Below are positions 8,194-17,310 of a DNA stretch of 64,000 nucleotides, piece by piece (position 1 is the first letter of the stretch; each line of letters starts with the position of its first letter). The stretch is from Bacteroides fragilis (GTDB lineage: Bacteria > Bacteroidota > Bacteroidia > Bacteroidales > Bacteroidaceae): positions 186,001 through 250,000 of the forward strand of contig NZ_SZUU01000003.1 in the NCBI RefSeq assembly GCF_019583405.1, written 5' to 3'. The notes below the pieces were generated by a model. It was not told the DNA's origin. It did no database searches and worked only from the letters and a program-made list of their open reading frames with translations. The translations under genes and the position numbers were made by a program.

Positions 8194-10824
8194 ATGGAAT
8201 TAGCAAGTAAGTACAACCCTGCTGACGTGGAGGGGAAGTGGTATCAGTATTGGCTGGACCATAAATTATTCAGTTCGAAACCCGATGGACGTGAACCTTA
8301 CACCATCGTCATTCCGCCCCCTAACGTCACCGGTGTGTTGCACATGGGACATATGCTTAATAATACCATTCAGGATATTCTTGTTCGTCGTGCACGTATG
8401 GAAGGTAAGAATGCTTGCTGGGTGCCGGGAACCGACCATGCCTCTATTGCTACCGAAGCCAAGGTAGTGAATAAGTTGGCCGCACAGGGTATTAAGAAAA
8501 CCGATCTGAGCCGTGACGAGTTTCTGAAGCATGCCTGGGCATGGACAGACGAACACGGTGGTATCATCCTGAAGCAGCTTCGTAAGTTAGGTGCATCGTG
8601 TGACTGGGACCGTACGGCTTTTACTATGGATGAAAAGCGCAGTGAAAGTGTGCTGAAGGTATTTGTCGATCTCTATAATAAGGGACTTATCTACCGGGGA
8701 GTACGTATGGTTAACTGGGACCCGAAAGCACTGACAGCCCTGTCGGACGAGGAGGTGATTTATAAAGAAGAACACGGAAAGCTGTTTTACCTGAGATACA
8801 AGATTGAAGGAGAAGACGGATATGCAGTGGTTGCCACTACCCGTCCGGAAACGATTATGGGTGACACGGCCATGTGTATCAACCCGAACGATCCGAAGAA
8901 TCAGCATCTCAAAGGAAAGAAAGTAATAGTTCCCTTGGTAGGCCGTGTGATTCCTGTTATCGAAGATGACTATGTGGATATCGAATTTGGTACCGGTTGC
9001 CTGAAAGTGACTCCGGCACATGACGTAAACGACTATATGCTGGGCGAAAAATATAATTTGCCGAGTATCGATATATTCAATGATAACGGTACGATCAGCG
9101 AAGCTGCCGGAATGTATATCGGTATGGATCGCTTTGACGTCCGTAAGCAGATTGAGAAGGATCTTGAAGCAGCCGGACTGCTGGAGAAGACAGAGGCCTA
9201 CACCAACAAAGTGGGATATTCAGAGCGTACCAACGTGGTCATCGAACCGAAGTTGTCTATGCAATGGTTCCTCAAGATGGAACATCTGGCCCAGATCGCT
9301 CTTGAACCGGTGATGAAGGATGATATTAAATTCTATCCTGCCAAGTATAAGAATACCTACCGTCATTGGATGGAGAACATCAAGGATTGGTGTATCAGCC
9401 GTCAATTGTGGTGGGGACACCGCATCCCGGCATATTTCCTGCCCGAAGGCGGATATGTGGTAGCTGTGACCGATGAGGAAGCCCTGAAGTTGGCTCGGGA
9501 AAAGACTGGCAATCCTAACCTGAAGATGACCGATCTTCGTCAGGATGAAGACTGCCTGGACACTTGGTTCTCTTCCTGGTTATGGCCTATCTCTCTGTTC
9601 GACGGCATCAATAATCCGGGTAATGAAGAAATCAATTATTACTATCCGACAAGCGACTTGGTGACCGGACCGGATATCATTTTCTTCTGGGTAGCCCGTA
9701 TGATTATGGCCGGTTACGAATATGAAGGAAAAATGCCGTTCAAGAATGTATATTTCACGGGTATCGTTCGCGATAAACTGGGACGTAAAATGTCTAAGTC
9801 ACTCGGTAACTCGCCTGATCCGTTGGAATTGATTGAAAAGTACGGAGCAGATGGTGTACGTATGGGGATGATGCTCTCGGCTCCTGCCGGGAATGACATT
9901 CTCTTTGATGACGCGCTTTGCGAGCAGGGACGAAATTTCTGCAATAAGATATGGAATGCTTTCCGATTGGTGAAAGGTTGGGAGAACGGAATGGGAACAA
10001 TCGATATTCCGGCAGATGCTCACCTGGCTGTACAGTGGTTTGACCAGAGACTGGATGCCTCTGCTGTCGAAGTTGCCGATTTGTTTAGCAAATATCGTCT
10101 GAGCGAAGCATTGATGCTGATTTATAAACTGTTCTGGGACGAATTCTCTTCATGGTTGCTCGAGATTGTGAAGCCGGCTTACGGACAGCCCGTTAACGGA
10201 TTCATTTACTCGATGACGTTAAGTGCTTTCGAACGTCTGCTGGCTATGCTCCATCCTTTCATGCCGTTTATTACGGAAGAGTTGTGGCAGCAGTTGCGCG
10301 AGCGTGAACCGGGTGCAAGCCTGATGGTACAGCCTTTGGGAGAACCGGGAGAGGTAAACGAAGAATTCCTCCAGCAGTTCGAAACAGCCAAAGAAATCAT
10401 CAGCAGTGTACGTACCATCCGTTTGCAGAAGAATATCGCATTGAAAGAACCGCTTGAATTGCAGGTAGTCGGAGCCAATCCGGTAGAAAAGATGAATCCT
10501 GTCATTCGTAAAATGTGTAATCTGTCTGCCATCGAGGTAGTGGACGCAAAGGCTGACGGAGCTTCTTCGTTCATGATAGGAACCACTGAATTTGCGGTGC
10601 CTCTGGGTAATATGATCGATGTCGATGCCGAGATAGCACGCATGGAAGCCGAGCTGAAACACAAAGAAGGTTTCTTGCAGGGAGTTTTAAAGAAATTGAG
10701 CAATGAAAAGTTCGTAAATAACGCTCCGGCAGCCGTTATCGAGATGGAGCGCAAGAAACAGGCGGATGCCGAAAGCATCATTCAGTCGCTCAAGGAAAGT
10801 ATTGCTTCCCTGAAAAATGCGTAA
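8194..10824 (+). CDS. valS: Valyl-tRNA synthetase
   Basis: 876 residues, normal for bacterial ValRS. Class I signature HMGH at 50-53 in [15 protein letters not shown] and KMSKS at 532-536. The editing (CP1) domain is seen in [19 protein letters not shown] and [16 protein letters not shown] (residues about 215-285), which removes mischarged threonine. The C-terminus ends in a coiled-coil arm (about 810-876, [16 protein letters not shown] and following) typical of ValRS. It charges tRNA-Val in the cytoplasm. Single-gene unit with its own promoter box and terminator. Confidence 0.98.
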   Translation: MELASKYNPADVEGKWYQYWLDHKLFSSKPDGREPYTIVIPPPNVTGVLHMGHMLNNTIQDILVRRARMEGKNACWVPGTDHASIATEAKVVNKLAAQGIKKTDLSRDEFLKHAWAWTDEHGGIILKQLRKLGASCDWDRTAFTMDEKRSESVLKVFVDLYNKGLIYRGVRMVNWDPKALTALSDEEVIYKEEHGKLFYLRYKIEGEDGYAVVATTRPETIMGDTAMCINPNDPKNQHLKGKKVIVPLVGRVIPVIEDDYVDIEFGTGCLKVTPAHDVNDYMLGEKYNLPSIDIFNDNGTISEAAGMYIGMDRFDVRKQIEKDLEAAGLLEKTEAYTNKVGYSERTNVVIEPKLSMQWFLKMEHLAQIALEPVMKDDIKFYPAKYKNTYRHWMENIKDWCISRQLWWGHRIPAYFLPEGGYVVAVTDEEALKLAREKTGNPNLKMTDLRQDEDCLDTWFSSWLWPISLFDGINNPGNEEINYYYPTSDLVTGPDIIFFWVARMIMAGYEYEGKMPFKNVYFTGIVRDKLGRKMSKSLGNSPDPLELIEKYGADGVRMGMMLSAPAGNDILFDDALCEQGRNFCNKIWNAFRLVKGWENGMGTIDIPADAHLAVQWFDQRLDASAVEVADLFSKYRLSEALMLIYKLFWDEFSSWLLEIVKPAYGQPVNGFIYSMTLSAFERLLAMLHPFMPFITEELWQQLREREPGASLMVQPLGEPGEVNEEFLQQFETAKEIISSVRTIRLQKNIALKEPLELQVVGANPVEKMNPVIRKMCNLSAIEVVDAKADGASSFMIGTTEFAVPLGNMIDVDAEIARMEAELKHKEGFLQGVLKKLSNEKFVNNAPAAVIEMERKKQADAESIIQSLKESIASLKNA

Positions 10825-10852
10825 AATCAACTTCTTACGAAGATAAAAATAG

Positions 10853-10887
10853 AAAGGTACTCTAAAAATAACAGAGTACCTTTTTTT
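10853..10887 (+). terminator. Intrinsic terminator of valS
   Basis: AAAGGTACTCT (10853-10863) pairs with AGAGTACCTTT (10873-10883) and continues into a run of T to 10887. Confidence 0.9.
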
Positions 10888-10914
10888 GTATACGGAGAAA
10901 TAGTTATACCTTTG
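10885..10914 (+). promoter_or_regulatory. Surviving promoter of the decayed sensor kinase
   Basis: TTTG (10885-10888), 18-base spacer, TACCTTTG (10907-10914). It overlaps the T-run of the valS terminator and points at the pseudogene starting at 10943. Confidence 0.6.
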
Positions 10915-10942
10915 TTTCGACTCAAAAGAAACAAACATACAA

Positions 10943-11422
10943 ATGAAACAGACACCATTCAGATGCCTTTGCCTCCTTCTTGTATTATTGGGAGCTGTTC
11001 ATTCCCGGCTATCTGCCCATACAGACAAAACAAGGGAAGACGTATTGTTTCTAAATTCTATCAACTTCAATCTTCTCCTCGCCTGATCGTCTTTATCGGC
11101 GATCCGGGATGGATTTTGGTTGTCAATGCCATAAAGTTCACTTCGCAGGGAGAGATTCAGATCGGGTATCGGCTGCAAGATGCCCATACGTTATACTTCT
11201 ATGTATCCGATACCGGTTGTGGCATGTCCGCCGAGCAATGTGAACATGTTTTTGAGCGTTTTGTCAAATACAACACTTTTATACAAGGCACCGGATTGGG
11301 ACTGTCTATCTGCAAAATGATTATTGAGAAGTTGGGGGGGCGAGATCGGGGTTCAGTCCGAGTCCGGAAAAGGTTCTGTCTTTTGGTTCACTCTTCCTTA
11401 CCGGGCTTCGGCTTCTTTGTAA
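10943..11422 (+). pseudogene. Decayed (hybrid) sensor histidine kinase: start and end joined by a large deletion
   Basis: From the ATG at 10943 a signal peptide and the start of a periplasmic sensor domain can be read ([18 protein letters not shown]), as in large Bacteroides hybrid sensor kinases, until a TGA 16 codons later. In another frame the ATPase part of a histidine kinase follows: VNAIKFT (N box region), DTGCGM (G1), GTGLGLSI (G2). A seventh G in the run at 11334-11340 shifts the frame again. With six G the reading continues as [22 protein letters not shown] to a TAA at 11420-11422. The dimerisation domain and most of the sensor are gone, so the gene cannot be active. Its last 35 bases overlap the convergent HU-like gene. 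Confidence 0.85.
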
Positions 11423-11816
11423 ATCGCAGTTGCATGCTTTCGAATTCGCAATGTTTCACGTCGTAGGTGAACGCGGTATCGGCCCGGAAACAGATGCGTG
11501 TCAATCTGACTTTGTTGGGCGTACATTCTTCGGGAGTGTCGCAGCCCTCGCTGCTTAAGGCCGGGTAGAAAGTTCCCAATCCGCGGATGGTGACGGTTCT
11601 TCCTTCTTTCATATGTCGTGCGATGGCTTTCGGGAGTTGTTCGAGTACAGACAGTACATCGCCTGCCGAGAGTGAACTGTTGTCGTGCAGGTCCTCCGCT
11701 AATTGTTTTTCACTGACTCCTTTGTTCTGAATGGCACTGGGCACGGCATAGTAGAGCTCTTTAACTTCATTACCGCTCTGATCTTTTTTCTTCCTGACTA
11801 CATAGTTTATAGGCAT
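11388..11816 (-). CDS. HU-family DNA-binding protein
   Basis: 142 residues, longer than classical HU (about 90). The core matches the HU/IHF-like fold used in Bacteroides: a helical N-terminal half ([32 protein letters not shown]) then the beta arm region [16 protein letters not shown], with a basic C-terminal tail. Proteins of this type bind and bend DNA as nucleoid or accessory factors. Their exact role in Bacteroides is not established. It is alone on the minus strand. Its upstream region holds three evenly spaced palindromes (11891-11950) that may be operators. Its 3' end overlaps the dead sensor kinase. Confidence 0.8.
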   Translation of the reverse strand: MPINYVVRKKKDQSGNEVKELYYAVPSAIQNKGVSEKQLAEDLHDNSSLSAGDVLSVLEQLPKAIARHMKEGRTVTIRGLGTFYPALSSEGCDTPEECTPNKVRLTRICFRADTAFTYDVKHCEFESMQLRFTKKPKPGKEE

Positions 11817-11890
11817 ATACTTTTATCTTTAAGGTTAGTTATCGTTTTCTCTGTACTCTCTGTACAGGAAGCATAGACTTTAGGAGTGCT

Positions 11891-11950
11891 GACACCCGGG
11901 TGTCGCAGTGTGTGACACCCCCATGTCGGACTATCCGACACCCGGGTGTC
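11891..11950. repeat. Three 14-bp palindromes at exact 23-bp spacing upstream of the HU-like gene
   Basis: GACACCCGGGTGTC at 11891-11904 and again at 11937-11950 are identical perfect palindromes. Between them GACACCCCCATGTC (11914-11927) is an imperfect copy. Starts are 23 bases apart and both linkers are 9 bases. The array sits between the HU-like gene (start 11816) and the sigma gene that ends at 12026, both on the minus strand, so it lies in the HU leader/promoter zone. It could be an operator array or a set of RNA hairpins. Confidence 0.9.
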
Positions 11951-12025
11951 AGATATCGTATGCTACTGCCAAATGTACGTAAAGATAAGGAGATATGCAA
12001 CGAAACTAAGAACTGTTTCGTTCTT

Positions 12026-12607
12026 TCAATGCAGGAGGAAAGGAAGTAATAAGGGGAGATACTCCTTCAGGTCGATGCGCAACTGTTTTAAGGCCTGTTG
12101 AATCCGGTAGTCGATTGTTTTGGGAGACACTCCCAGCCGTTCGGCTATTTCATTGTATGTCAGATTCTGAAAGCGGTTGAGTTCGAATGCTTCGCGTACA
12201 TTCTCGGGAAGTCGTGCCAGAGCTTCTTCTATTTTTTCGGTTAACTCCTGTATAACGTAGAAGTCGGGATCATCATACTGCGATTGGAGATTATCGAATA
12301 TCATTTTTTCGATCCGTTGTTTCACTTCGTTCCGGTTGATGAGAGTCAGGCAGCGGTTTTTAACAGCCTTGAACAAATAACTTTTTAAGGAACTCTCGAA
12401 TGCCTGCATTTCTTTATTTTCCCAAAGCCAGACCATGACGTCCGATACGATCTCCTGGCCGTCATCCGGTTCGACAAAGAGCCGGGCATAGGCACAAAGA
12501 GCCGGGTAATGCCTGAGAAACAATGCTTCGAATGCGCCTTCGTTTCCCTGCTGAACCTGGAAGAACAGAGTTTCATCGCTTACTGTGCGCGAGGTGTCGT
12601 TATACAT
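12026..12607 (-). CDS. ECF sigma factor of SusC/SusD locus 1
   Basis: 193 residues from the ATG at 12607. A longer reading to 12646 would place the start within or before the promoter box at 12626-12633, so the shorter form is preferred. Sigma region 2: EALFLRHYPALCAYARLFV and EIVSDVMVWLWENK. Region 4: LTYNEIAERLGVSPKTIDYRIQQALKQLR. This is the Bacteroides-type ECF sigma factor found beside FecR anti-sigma and SusC genes. It is divergent from its anti-sigma gene (start 12712). When the cognate SusC binds its ligand, the anti-sigma should release it to switch on the operon. Confidence 0.93.
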   Translation of the reverse strand: MYNDTSRTVSDETLFFQVQQGNEGAFEALFLRHYPALCAYARLFVEPDDGQEIVSDVMVWLWENKEMQAFESSLKSYLFKAVKNRCLTLINRNEVKQRIEKMIFDNLQSQYDDPDFYVIQELTEKIEEALARLPENVREAFELNRFQNLTYNEIAERLGVSPKTIDYRIQQALKQLRIDLKEYLPLLLPFLLH

Positions 12608-12625
12608 GTAGACCTTCGTTTTGGG

Positions 12626-12633
12626 CAAAAATA
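12626..12633 (-). promoter_or_regulatory. Promoter -7 box of the locus 1 sigma gene
   Basis: Reads TATTTTTG on the minus strand, about 20 bases before the preferred start codon at 12607. Confidence 0.55.
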
Positions 12634-12711
12634 ATATTATTTTCAAAAAAAATACGTTTTTTGGTTAGGAGATTTCTATTTTGGTTCGTCTTATCTATAA
12701 AAGCACGAATT

Positions 12712-13737
12712 ATGGATGAATCCTGTTACATTAATGAGTCGGTTCTTTTAAACTATTTTGCGGGGGAACTTCCAGACGATCGCCGGAAAGAGGTGGAGGA
12801 ATGGATAGCGGCTTCGGAAGATAATGAGAAGATGGCACGAGATATTTTCCGGCTCTACCGTGCGGCAGACACACTGAATTATATGAATCGGGTGGATGTT
12901 TCCGCAGCCTTACAGCAGGTGAAAGGCAAAATACACAAACATCGACATAGAATCTCCTGGATGGTTTGGGGGCAGCGTATTGCTGCTTGTATGGCGTTAC
13001 CGCTGCTTGCCACCACCCTTTATTTAATTCTGAAAAATCCGCCGCAAGAATATGTGGAGATACGGACCAATCCCGGTATGGTGGCTGAGGCAAATTTACC
13101 GGACGGTACCAAAGTCTGGCTTAACTCCGGATCTTCACTGAAACATCCTGTTAAGTTTACAGGGGATACGCGTACGGTGGAACTTGACGGGGAGGCTTAC
13201 TTCTCTGTCCGTAAAGACAGGAGTAAACGGTTTGTGGTCAATACTCCTTTCAATATACAGACCGAAGTATTGGGTACGGAGTTCAATATGGAAGCATACC
13301 GGACGGATAGTATAGTCAGGACAACGTTGGTATCGGGATCGGTCAGGTTGTCATTCTTGGGGAAAGGCGATACAAAAGAAACATTCGTCATGAAGCCCGA
13401 TGAAGAATTTGTATATCATACGGCAACACACGAGGCACGGGCCGAAAAATCGTATGTGGAGATCTATACAGCCTGGAAGAACGGTCAGGTAGTGCTTAAA
13501 AACACATCACTGGCCGAAACGCTGAAGATACTCAGCAAGAGGTTTAATGTAGAGTTTATCGTGAAAGATTCCACACTATATGCCAATTCTTTCACCGGTG
13601 TGTTCAGCAGGCAGTATCTGCCGTTGATCCTTGAACACTTCAGATATGCATCCGGAATACAGTATAAATACCTTGATCTGGAGTATGATGCCACACACAA
13701 GGCAATACAGGAAAAAACAAAGATAGAGTTATATTAA
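12712..13737 (+). CDS. FecR-type anti-sigma factor of locus 1
   Basis: 341 residues from the ATG at 12712; the frame is open further upstream, but that part overlaps the divergent sigma gene and is unlikely to be used. An N-terminal cytoplasmic sigma-binding part (LLNYFAGELPDDRRKEVEEWI) is followed by one transmembrane helix (IAACMALPLLATTLYLIL, near residue 105), a periplasmic FecR domain (NPGMVAEANLPDGTKVWLNSGSSL, then GEAYFSV, then VLGTEFNMEAY) and a C-terminal DUF4974 domain (TSLAETLKILSKRFNVEFIV). It should hold the divergent ECF sigma factor at the membrane and receive a signal from the STN domain of the SusC encoded next. Confidence 0.93.
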   Translation: MDESCYINESVLLNYFAGELPDDRRKEVEEWIAASEDNEKMARDIFRLYRAADTLNYMNRVDVSAALQQVKGKIHKHRHRISWMVWGQRIAACMALPLLATTLYLILKNPPQEYVEIRTNPGMVAEANLPDGTKVWLNSGSSLKHPVKFTGDTRTVELDGEAYFSVRKDRSKRFVVNTPFNIQTEVLGTEFNMEAYRTDSIVRTTLVSGSVRLSFLGKGDTKETFVMKPDEEFVYHTATHEARAEKSYVEIYTAWKNGQVVLKNTSLAETLKILSKRFNVEFIVKDSTLYANSFTGVFSRQYLPLILEHFRYASGIQYKYLDLEYDATHKAIQEKTKIELY

Positions 13738-13802
13738 CCGTTTGAGTATGAAACTTTAAAATCATTTTTATTACTACTATGACAGCACGCTCTCCCTAAA
13801 AC

Positions 13803-13907
13803 AAAAAAACATACAGGAAGATATTGGCGTATCTACCTGTATGAAAGTCCACCGTCAGTTTGTTTGGCGACAAACTGTGCGGCAAATAGAATTTTTTAAA
13901 TCAAAAT
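13803..13907 (-). ncRNA. Cis-antisense sRNA upstream of susC, locus 1 (DonS-like)
   Basis: A minus-strand promoter (ATTG, 20-base spacer, TAGATTTG) ends at 13913, so the RNA should start near 13907 and run left, antisense to the susC leader. It contains a hairpin (13856-13877: 8-bp stem, loop CGCCAA on this strand). It ends with a two-part hairpin (13810-13843: outer 8-bp stem CATACAGG/CCTGTATG, inner stem AGATA/TATCT, loop CGCCAA) followed by seven U, a good intrinsic terminator. Cis-antisense RNAs in just this place (between FecR anti-sigma and susC) are known from B. fragilis as DonS-type repressors. The same design is found again at 23069-23172, with compensatory stem changes. Confidence 0.8.
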
Positions 13908-13912
13908 CACTA

Positions 13913-13944
13913 CAAATCTATGACAATTTACTTAAACTTCCAAT
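13913..13944 (-). promoter_or_regulatory. Promoter of the locus 1 antisense RNA, overlapping the susC start codon
   Basis: On the minus strand: ATTG (13944-13941), 20 bases, TAGATTTG (13920-13913). The -7 box shares its first base pair with the A of the susC ATG (13920). The copy at 23179-23210 has the same spacing and overlap. Confidence 0.78.
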
Positions 13945-16900
13945 TTTTCGGGAGGCAGAATACATTCTCGCTCTTGAAAAAAATACCTTTGTGTATGAAA
14001 CTATCAGCAATAATGTTGTTTGTCTTTGCCAGCATGGCATTTGCGGCTAAAGGTTATAGCCAGTCAGTACGTGTGACTTTAAATGTCAACAACAGTAGTC
14101 TTCAGAAAGTGCTGGATGAAATAGAAAAGCAGTCGGAGTTTCACTTCTTCTATAACAACAAGCAAGTGGATATCTCCCGGAATGTGACTATCAAAAGTAA
14201 CCAGAAAGAGATTGGTCAGGTTCTGAACCAATTGTTTGCTGGAACGAATATCGGGTATAAGATATTGGAGAACAGCATAATCCTGTCTCCAAAACAGATT
14301 TTGGAAACAACCGCTGCACAACAGCAGGCCACTAAAAAGATAAAGGGGCTGGTGATTGATGAAACCGGGTCGCCCGTTATCGGAGCCAATATTAAGGAGA
14401 AAGAAACCGGAAGCGGAACGATTACCGACATCAACGGTAATTTCAGCCTTTCTGTAGGAACTAAGAGTACGATTATCATTTCATATATCGGATATATCAC
14501 TAAAGAAGTTCCGGTAGGTAATAATACCTCACTTACTGTCCAGTTGGCTGAAAATACGAAACAACTCGACGAAGTTGTGGTGACGGCCTTGGGTATCAAG
14601 CGCGAGGAAAAAGCTCTGGGCTATGCCGTGCAAAAGGTAGACGGTGACAAACTGGCTGCTGTCAAGACCGTAAATGTAGCTACATCGCTGACCGGTAAGA
14701 TTGCCGGATTGAATGTAAAAAACAGTACGGAGTTCAATACCTCACCTTCACTTTCGTTGCGTGCATCTGCTCCTTTGCTGGTTATCGACGGTGTACCTTA
14801 TGGTAATGTAGGATTAAATGATATAGCTGCTGATGATATCGAGTCGGTCGATGTCCTGAAAGGAGCTACGGCTTCAGCCCTGTATGGCGCACGTGGAGGA
14901 GCCGGTGCGGTGATGATTACTACCAAAAAAGGAAAAGAAGAGGGACTGAATGTGACTGTGAATAGCAGTACGATGTTTGCGGCCGGATATCTGAGAAAGC
15001 CGGAAGTGCAAACGTCATACAGTTCCGGATCACAGGGTACCTATTCTACCGGAGGATATGTATGGGGAGATAAGCTGGACATCGGGCGTACGGCGTTGCA
15101 GTATGATCCGTATACGCACGAATGGGTAGACATGCCTTTGGTATCGAAAGGCAAAAACAATCTGAAGAACTTCCAGGAACTGAGTATGGTGACAAACAAT
15201 AACGTAAGTGTCTCTCAGAAAGGTAAGTATGGAAGTGTACGCACTTCATTGACTCATGTGTATAATAAAGGGCAGTATCCGAATCAGAAACTGAATAAAA
15301 TCACTTATTCGGTGTCGGGTGATATGAAGTGGAAGAAATTCTCTTTTGACGGAGGATTGACTTATAATAAGCGCTTTTATCCCAATGACATGGGAGCCGG
15401 ATACGGTGGTAGCGGATTTCTTTATAACCTGTTGGTGTGGTCGGGTGCCGAATATGATATACGCGACTATAAGAACTACTGGATCAAGCAGGACGAACAG
15501 CAGAACTGGATGGATACCAAGTGGTATGACAACCCTTATTTCATAGCAAATGAAATTGTCCGTTCGAGTGATTACGATTTGATTAATGGATATCTTTCTG
15601 CCAACTATGATTTTACTCCCTGGTTGAACCTGTCGCTGCGTTCGGGTCTGGATTCATACTCGCAGAAGAAAGAGTGGCGGAATGCCGTCAGTGCCGTAGG
15701 CGGCTGGCATAAACAAGGCTATTACGGGCTGCAACGTTTAGGAGGATACAGCTTAAACAATGACCTGATCTTGTCTGCCGATCACAAATTCGGTGATTTT
15801 AGTGTCGATGGTTTTATTGGTGGAAACGTTTATTATTGGAAGAGTGACAATATTCTGGGCGAAACGCAGAATGGATTGAAAATTCCGGGGTATTATTCAT
15901 TGAAGTCATCGATTGATCCGGTGAAGACAACCAGCGGTATTACTAAAAAGCTGGTGACCAGTGTATATGCCAAAGCCTCTGTTTCCTGGAAGAGTACACT
16001 GTTTCTGGATGTGACAGGACGTAATGACTGGTCTTCTTCATTGCCGTCGGAGACACGTTCTTATTTCTATCCTTCTGTAGCCGGTAGTGTGGTTCTTTCA
16101 CAGTTCATCCCAATGCCCGAAGTGATTGACTTCTGGAAAGTGAGGGGGGCATGGACGCAGACCAAGAGTGACTTGGGAGTATACGATACCAACAATACTT
16201 ACAGTGTTTCTACCGATTTGTGGAACGGTGAGAGCGCCGCATATTATCCGACATCTATCCGTGGTGTAGCGGTGAAACCCTCGGCCACGCGTTCTTATGA
16301 AATCGGTACGGCAATTCACATGTTTAAGAATCGCCTGAAATTAGATTTTACATATTATAATAAACTCTATTACAACTTGACCCGCAGTGCAGGTATCAGT
16401 AACTCTTCCGGATTTACGTCTACATTGATCAATATCGATGAAGAATATGTGGGACGGGGAGTAGAGTTGACTTTATCGGGCGATATTATCAGGACGAGAG
16501 ACCTGAAATGGGAGTCGTCCTTCAACTGGTCGCGTGACCGTTGGTATTATACCAAAATAGACCCGGTGTATTCTACACAAAAACCTTGGGTAGCCGTCGG
16601 GAAACGTTGGGACTGGTACGGTATTTACGATTGGGAGCGTGATTCACAGGGAAATTTAGTTAATTATAATGGTTATCCCAAACAGAGCGACTACCAGTCG
16701 GTTATCGGCTATGAATATCCCGATTGGATATGGGGCTGGACCAATACGGTAACCTATAAGAACTTTACTCTTTCTTTTACACTTGACGGACGAGTGGGAG
16801 GTATGGCACATTCGAAGACCAATCAGGCCATGTGGAATTCGGGAGCACATATCGACTCGGACAACCAGTGGCGGTATGACGAGGTAGTGAACAAAAAGAC

Positions 16901-17297
16901 CAACTTTGTGGGCAGTGGAGTAAAAGTAGTTTCGGGAAGTGTAGATTACGACTCGAATGGAAAAATCATCCATGACGACCGTGTGTTTGCTCCGAATGAT
17001 GTACAGGTATCCTACGAATCGTATATGAAGAGTACCAACCCGTATATAGGTACCGTCACCCGTCAGAATGTATTTGATGAAACTTTCTTCAAATTGCGTG
17101 ACCTTTCACTGAGCTATCAAATGCCTAAATCGGTTTGTGACAAGCTTCATATGAAAGGGCTGACACTGGCCTTTGTCGGACAAAACCTGTTTGTCTGGAC
17201 CAAAGAGTTCCGTTTTACCGATCCCGACAGCGACTCGGATAACCTGAGCTCTCCTTCCACCCGTTATTTAGGTTTTAATGTAAAATTGGATTTTTAA
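13920..17297 (+). CDS. SusC-like TonB-dependent transporter with STN domain, locus 1
   Basis: 1125 residues. Start at 13920 is supported because the same start context (TACAAAnnTATG) is conserved at the second locus. Signal peptide around residues 26-48 (MKLSAIMLFVFASMAFA), then an STN signalling domain (about 50-122, LQKVLDEIEKQSEFHFFYNN), a carboxypeptidase-regulatory-like domain (about 142-222), a TonB box region (LDEVVVTALGI), plug (ESVDVLKGATASALYGARGG) and a 22-strand barrel to the end (YLGFNVKLDF). It imports a ligand across the outer membrane with the SusD protein encoded 13 bases later and, through STN, signals to the FecR anti-sigma. The ligand is unknown. Confidence 0.96.
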   Translation: MTIYLNFQFFGRQNTFSLLKKIPLCMKLSAIMLFVFASMAFAAKGYSQSVRVTLNVNNSSLQKVLDEIEKQSEFHFFYNNKQVDISRNVTIKSNQKEIGQVLNQLFAGTNIGYKILENSIILSPKQILETTAAQQQATKKIKGLVIDETGSPVIGANIKEKETGSGTITDINGNFSLSVGTKSTIIISYIGYITKEVPVGNNTSLTVQLAENTKQLDEVVVTALGIKREEKALGYAVQKVDGDKLAAVKTVNVATSLTGKIAGLNVKNSTEFNTSPSLSLRASAPLLVIDGVPYGNVGLNDIAADDIESVDVLKGATASALYGARGGAGAVMITTKKGKEEGLNVTVNSSTMFAAGYLRKPEVQTSYSSGSQGTYSTGGYVWGDKLDIGRTALQYDPYTHEWVDMPLVSKGKNNLKNFQELSMVTNNNVSVSQKGKYGSVRTSLTHVYNKGQYPNQKLNKITYSVSGDMKWKKFSFDGGLTYNKRFYPNDMGAGYGGSGFLYNLLVWSGAEYDIRDYKNYWIKQDEQQNWMDTKWYDNPYFIANEIVRSSDYDLINGYLSANYDFTPWLNLSLRSGLDSYSQKKEWRNAVSAVGGWHKQGYYGLQRLGGYSLNNDLILSADHKFGDFSVDGFIGGNVYYWKSDNILGETQNGLKIPGYYSLKSSIDPVKTTSGITKKLVTSVYAKASVSWKSTLFLDVTGRNDWSSSLPSETRSYFYPSVAGSVVLSQFIPMPEVIDFWKVRGAWTQTKSDLGVYDTNNTYSVSTDLWNGESAAYYPTSIRGVAVKPSATRSYEIGTAIHMFKNRLKLDFTYYNKLYYNLTRSAGISNSSGFTSTLINIDEEYVGRGVELTLSGDIIRTRDLKWESSFNWSRDRWYYTKIDPVYSTQKPWVAVGKRWDWYGIYDWERDSQGNLVNYNGYPKQSDYQSVIGYEYPDWIWGWTNTVTYKNFTLSFTLDGRVGGMAHSKTNQAMWNSGAHIDSDNQWRYDEVVNKKTNFVGSGVKVVSGSVDYDSNGKIIHDDRVFAPNDVQVSYESYMKSTNPYIGTVTRQNVFDETFFKLRDLSLSYQMPKSVCDKLHMKGLTLAFVGQNLFVWTKEFRFTDPDSDSDNLSSPSTRYLGFNVKLDF

Positions 17298-17310
17298 AAG
17301 ATAGAATAAT

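Noticed and set aside
11334..11340. G-run as a phase-variation switch of the sensor kinase
   Set aside because: A one-base change would repair the end, but the middle of the gene is deleted and another stop lies upstream, so switching could not restore function.
13984..13991. TACCTTTG on the plus strand inside the susC signal-peptide region of locus 1
   Set aside because: Matches the -7 consensus, but it has no -33 partner, lies inside the conserved start of the susC gene and is missing at locus 2.
13841..14050. 69-codon plus-strand frame upstream of and overlapping susC, locus 1
   Set aside because: It covers the antisense RNA hairpin and the susC start in another frame; no counterpart at locus 2.
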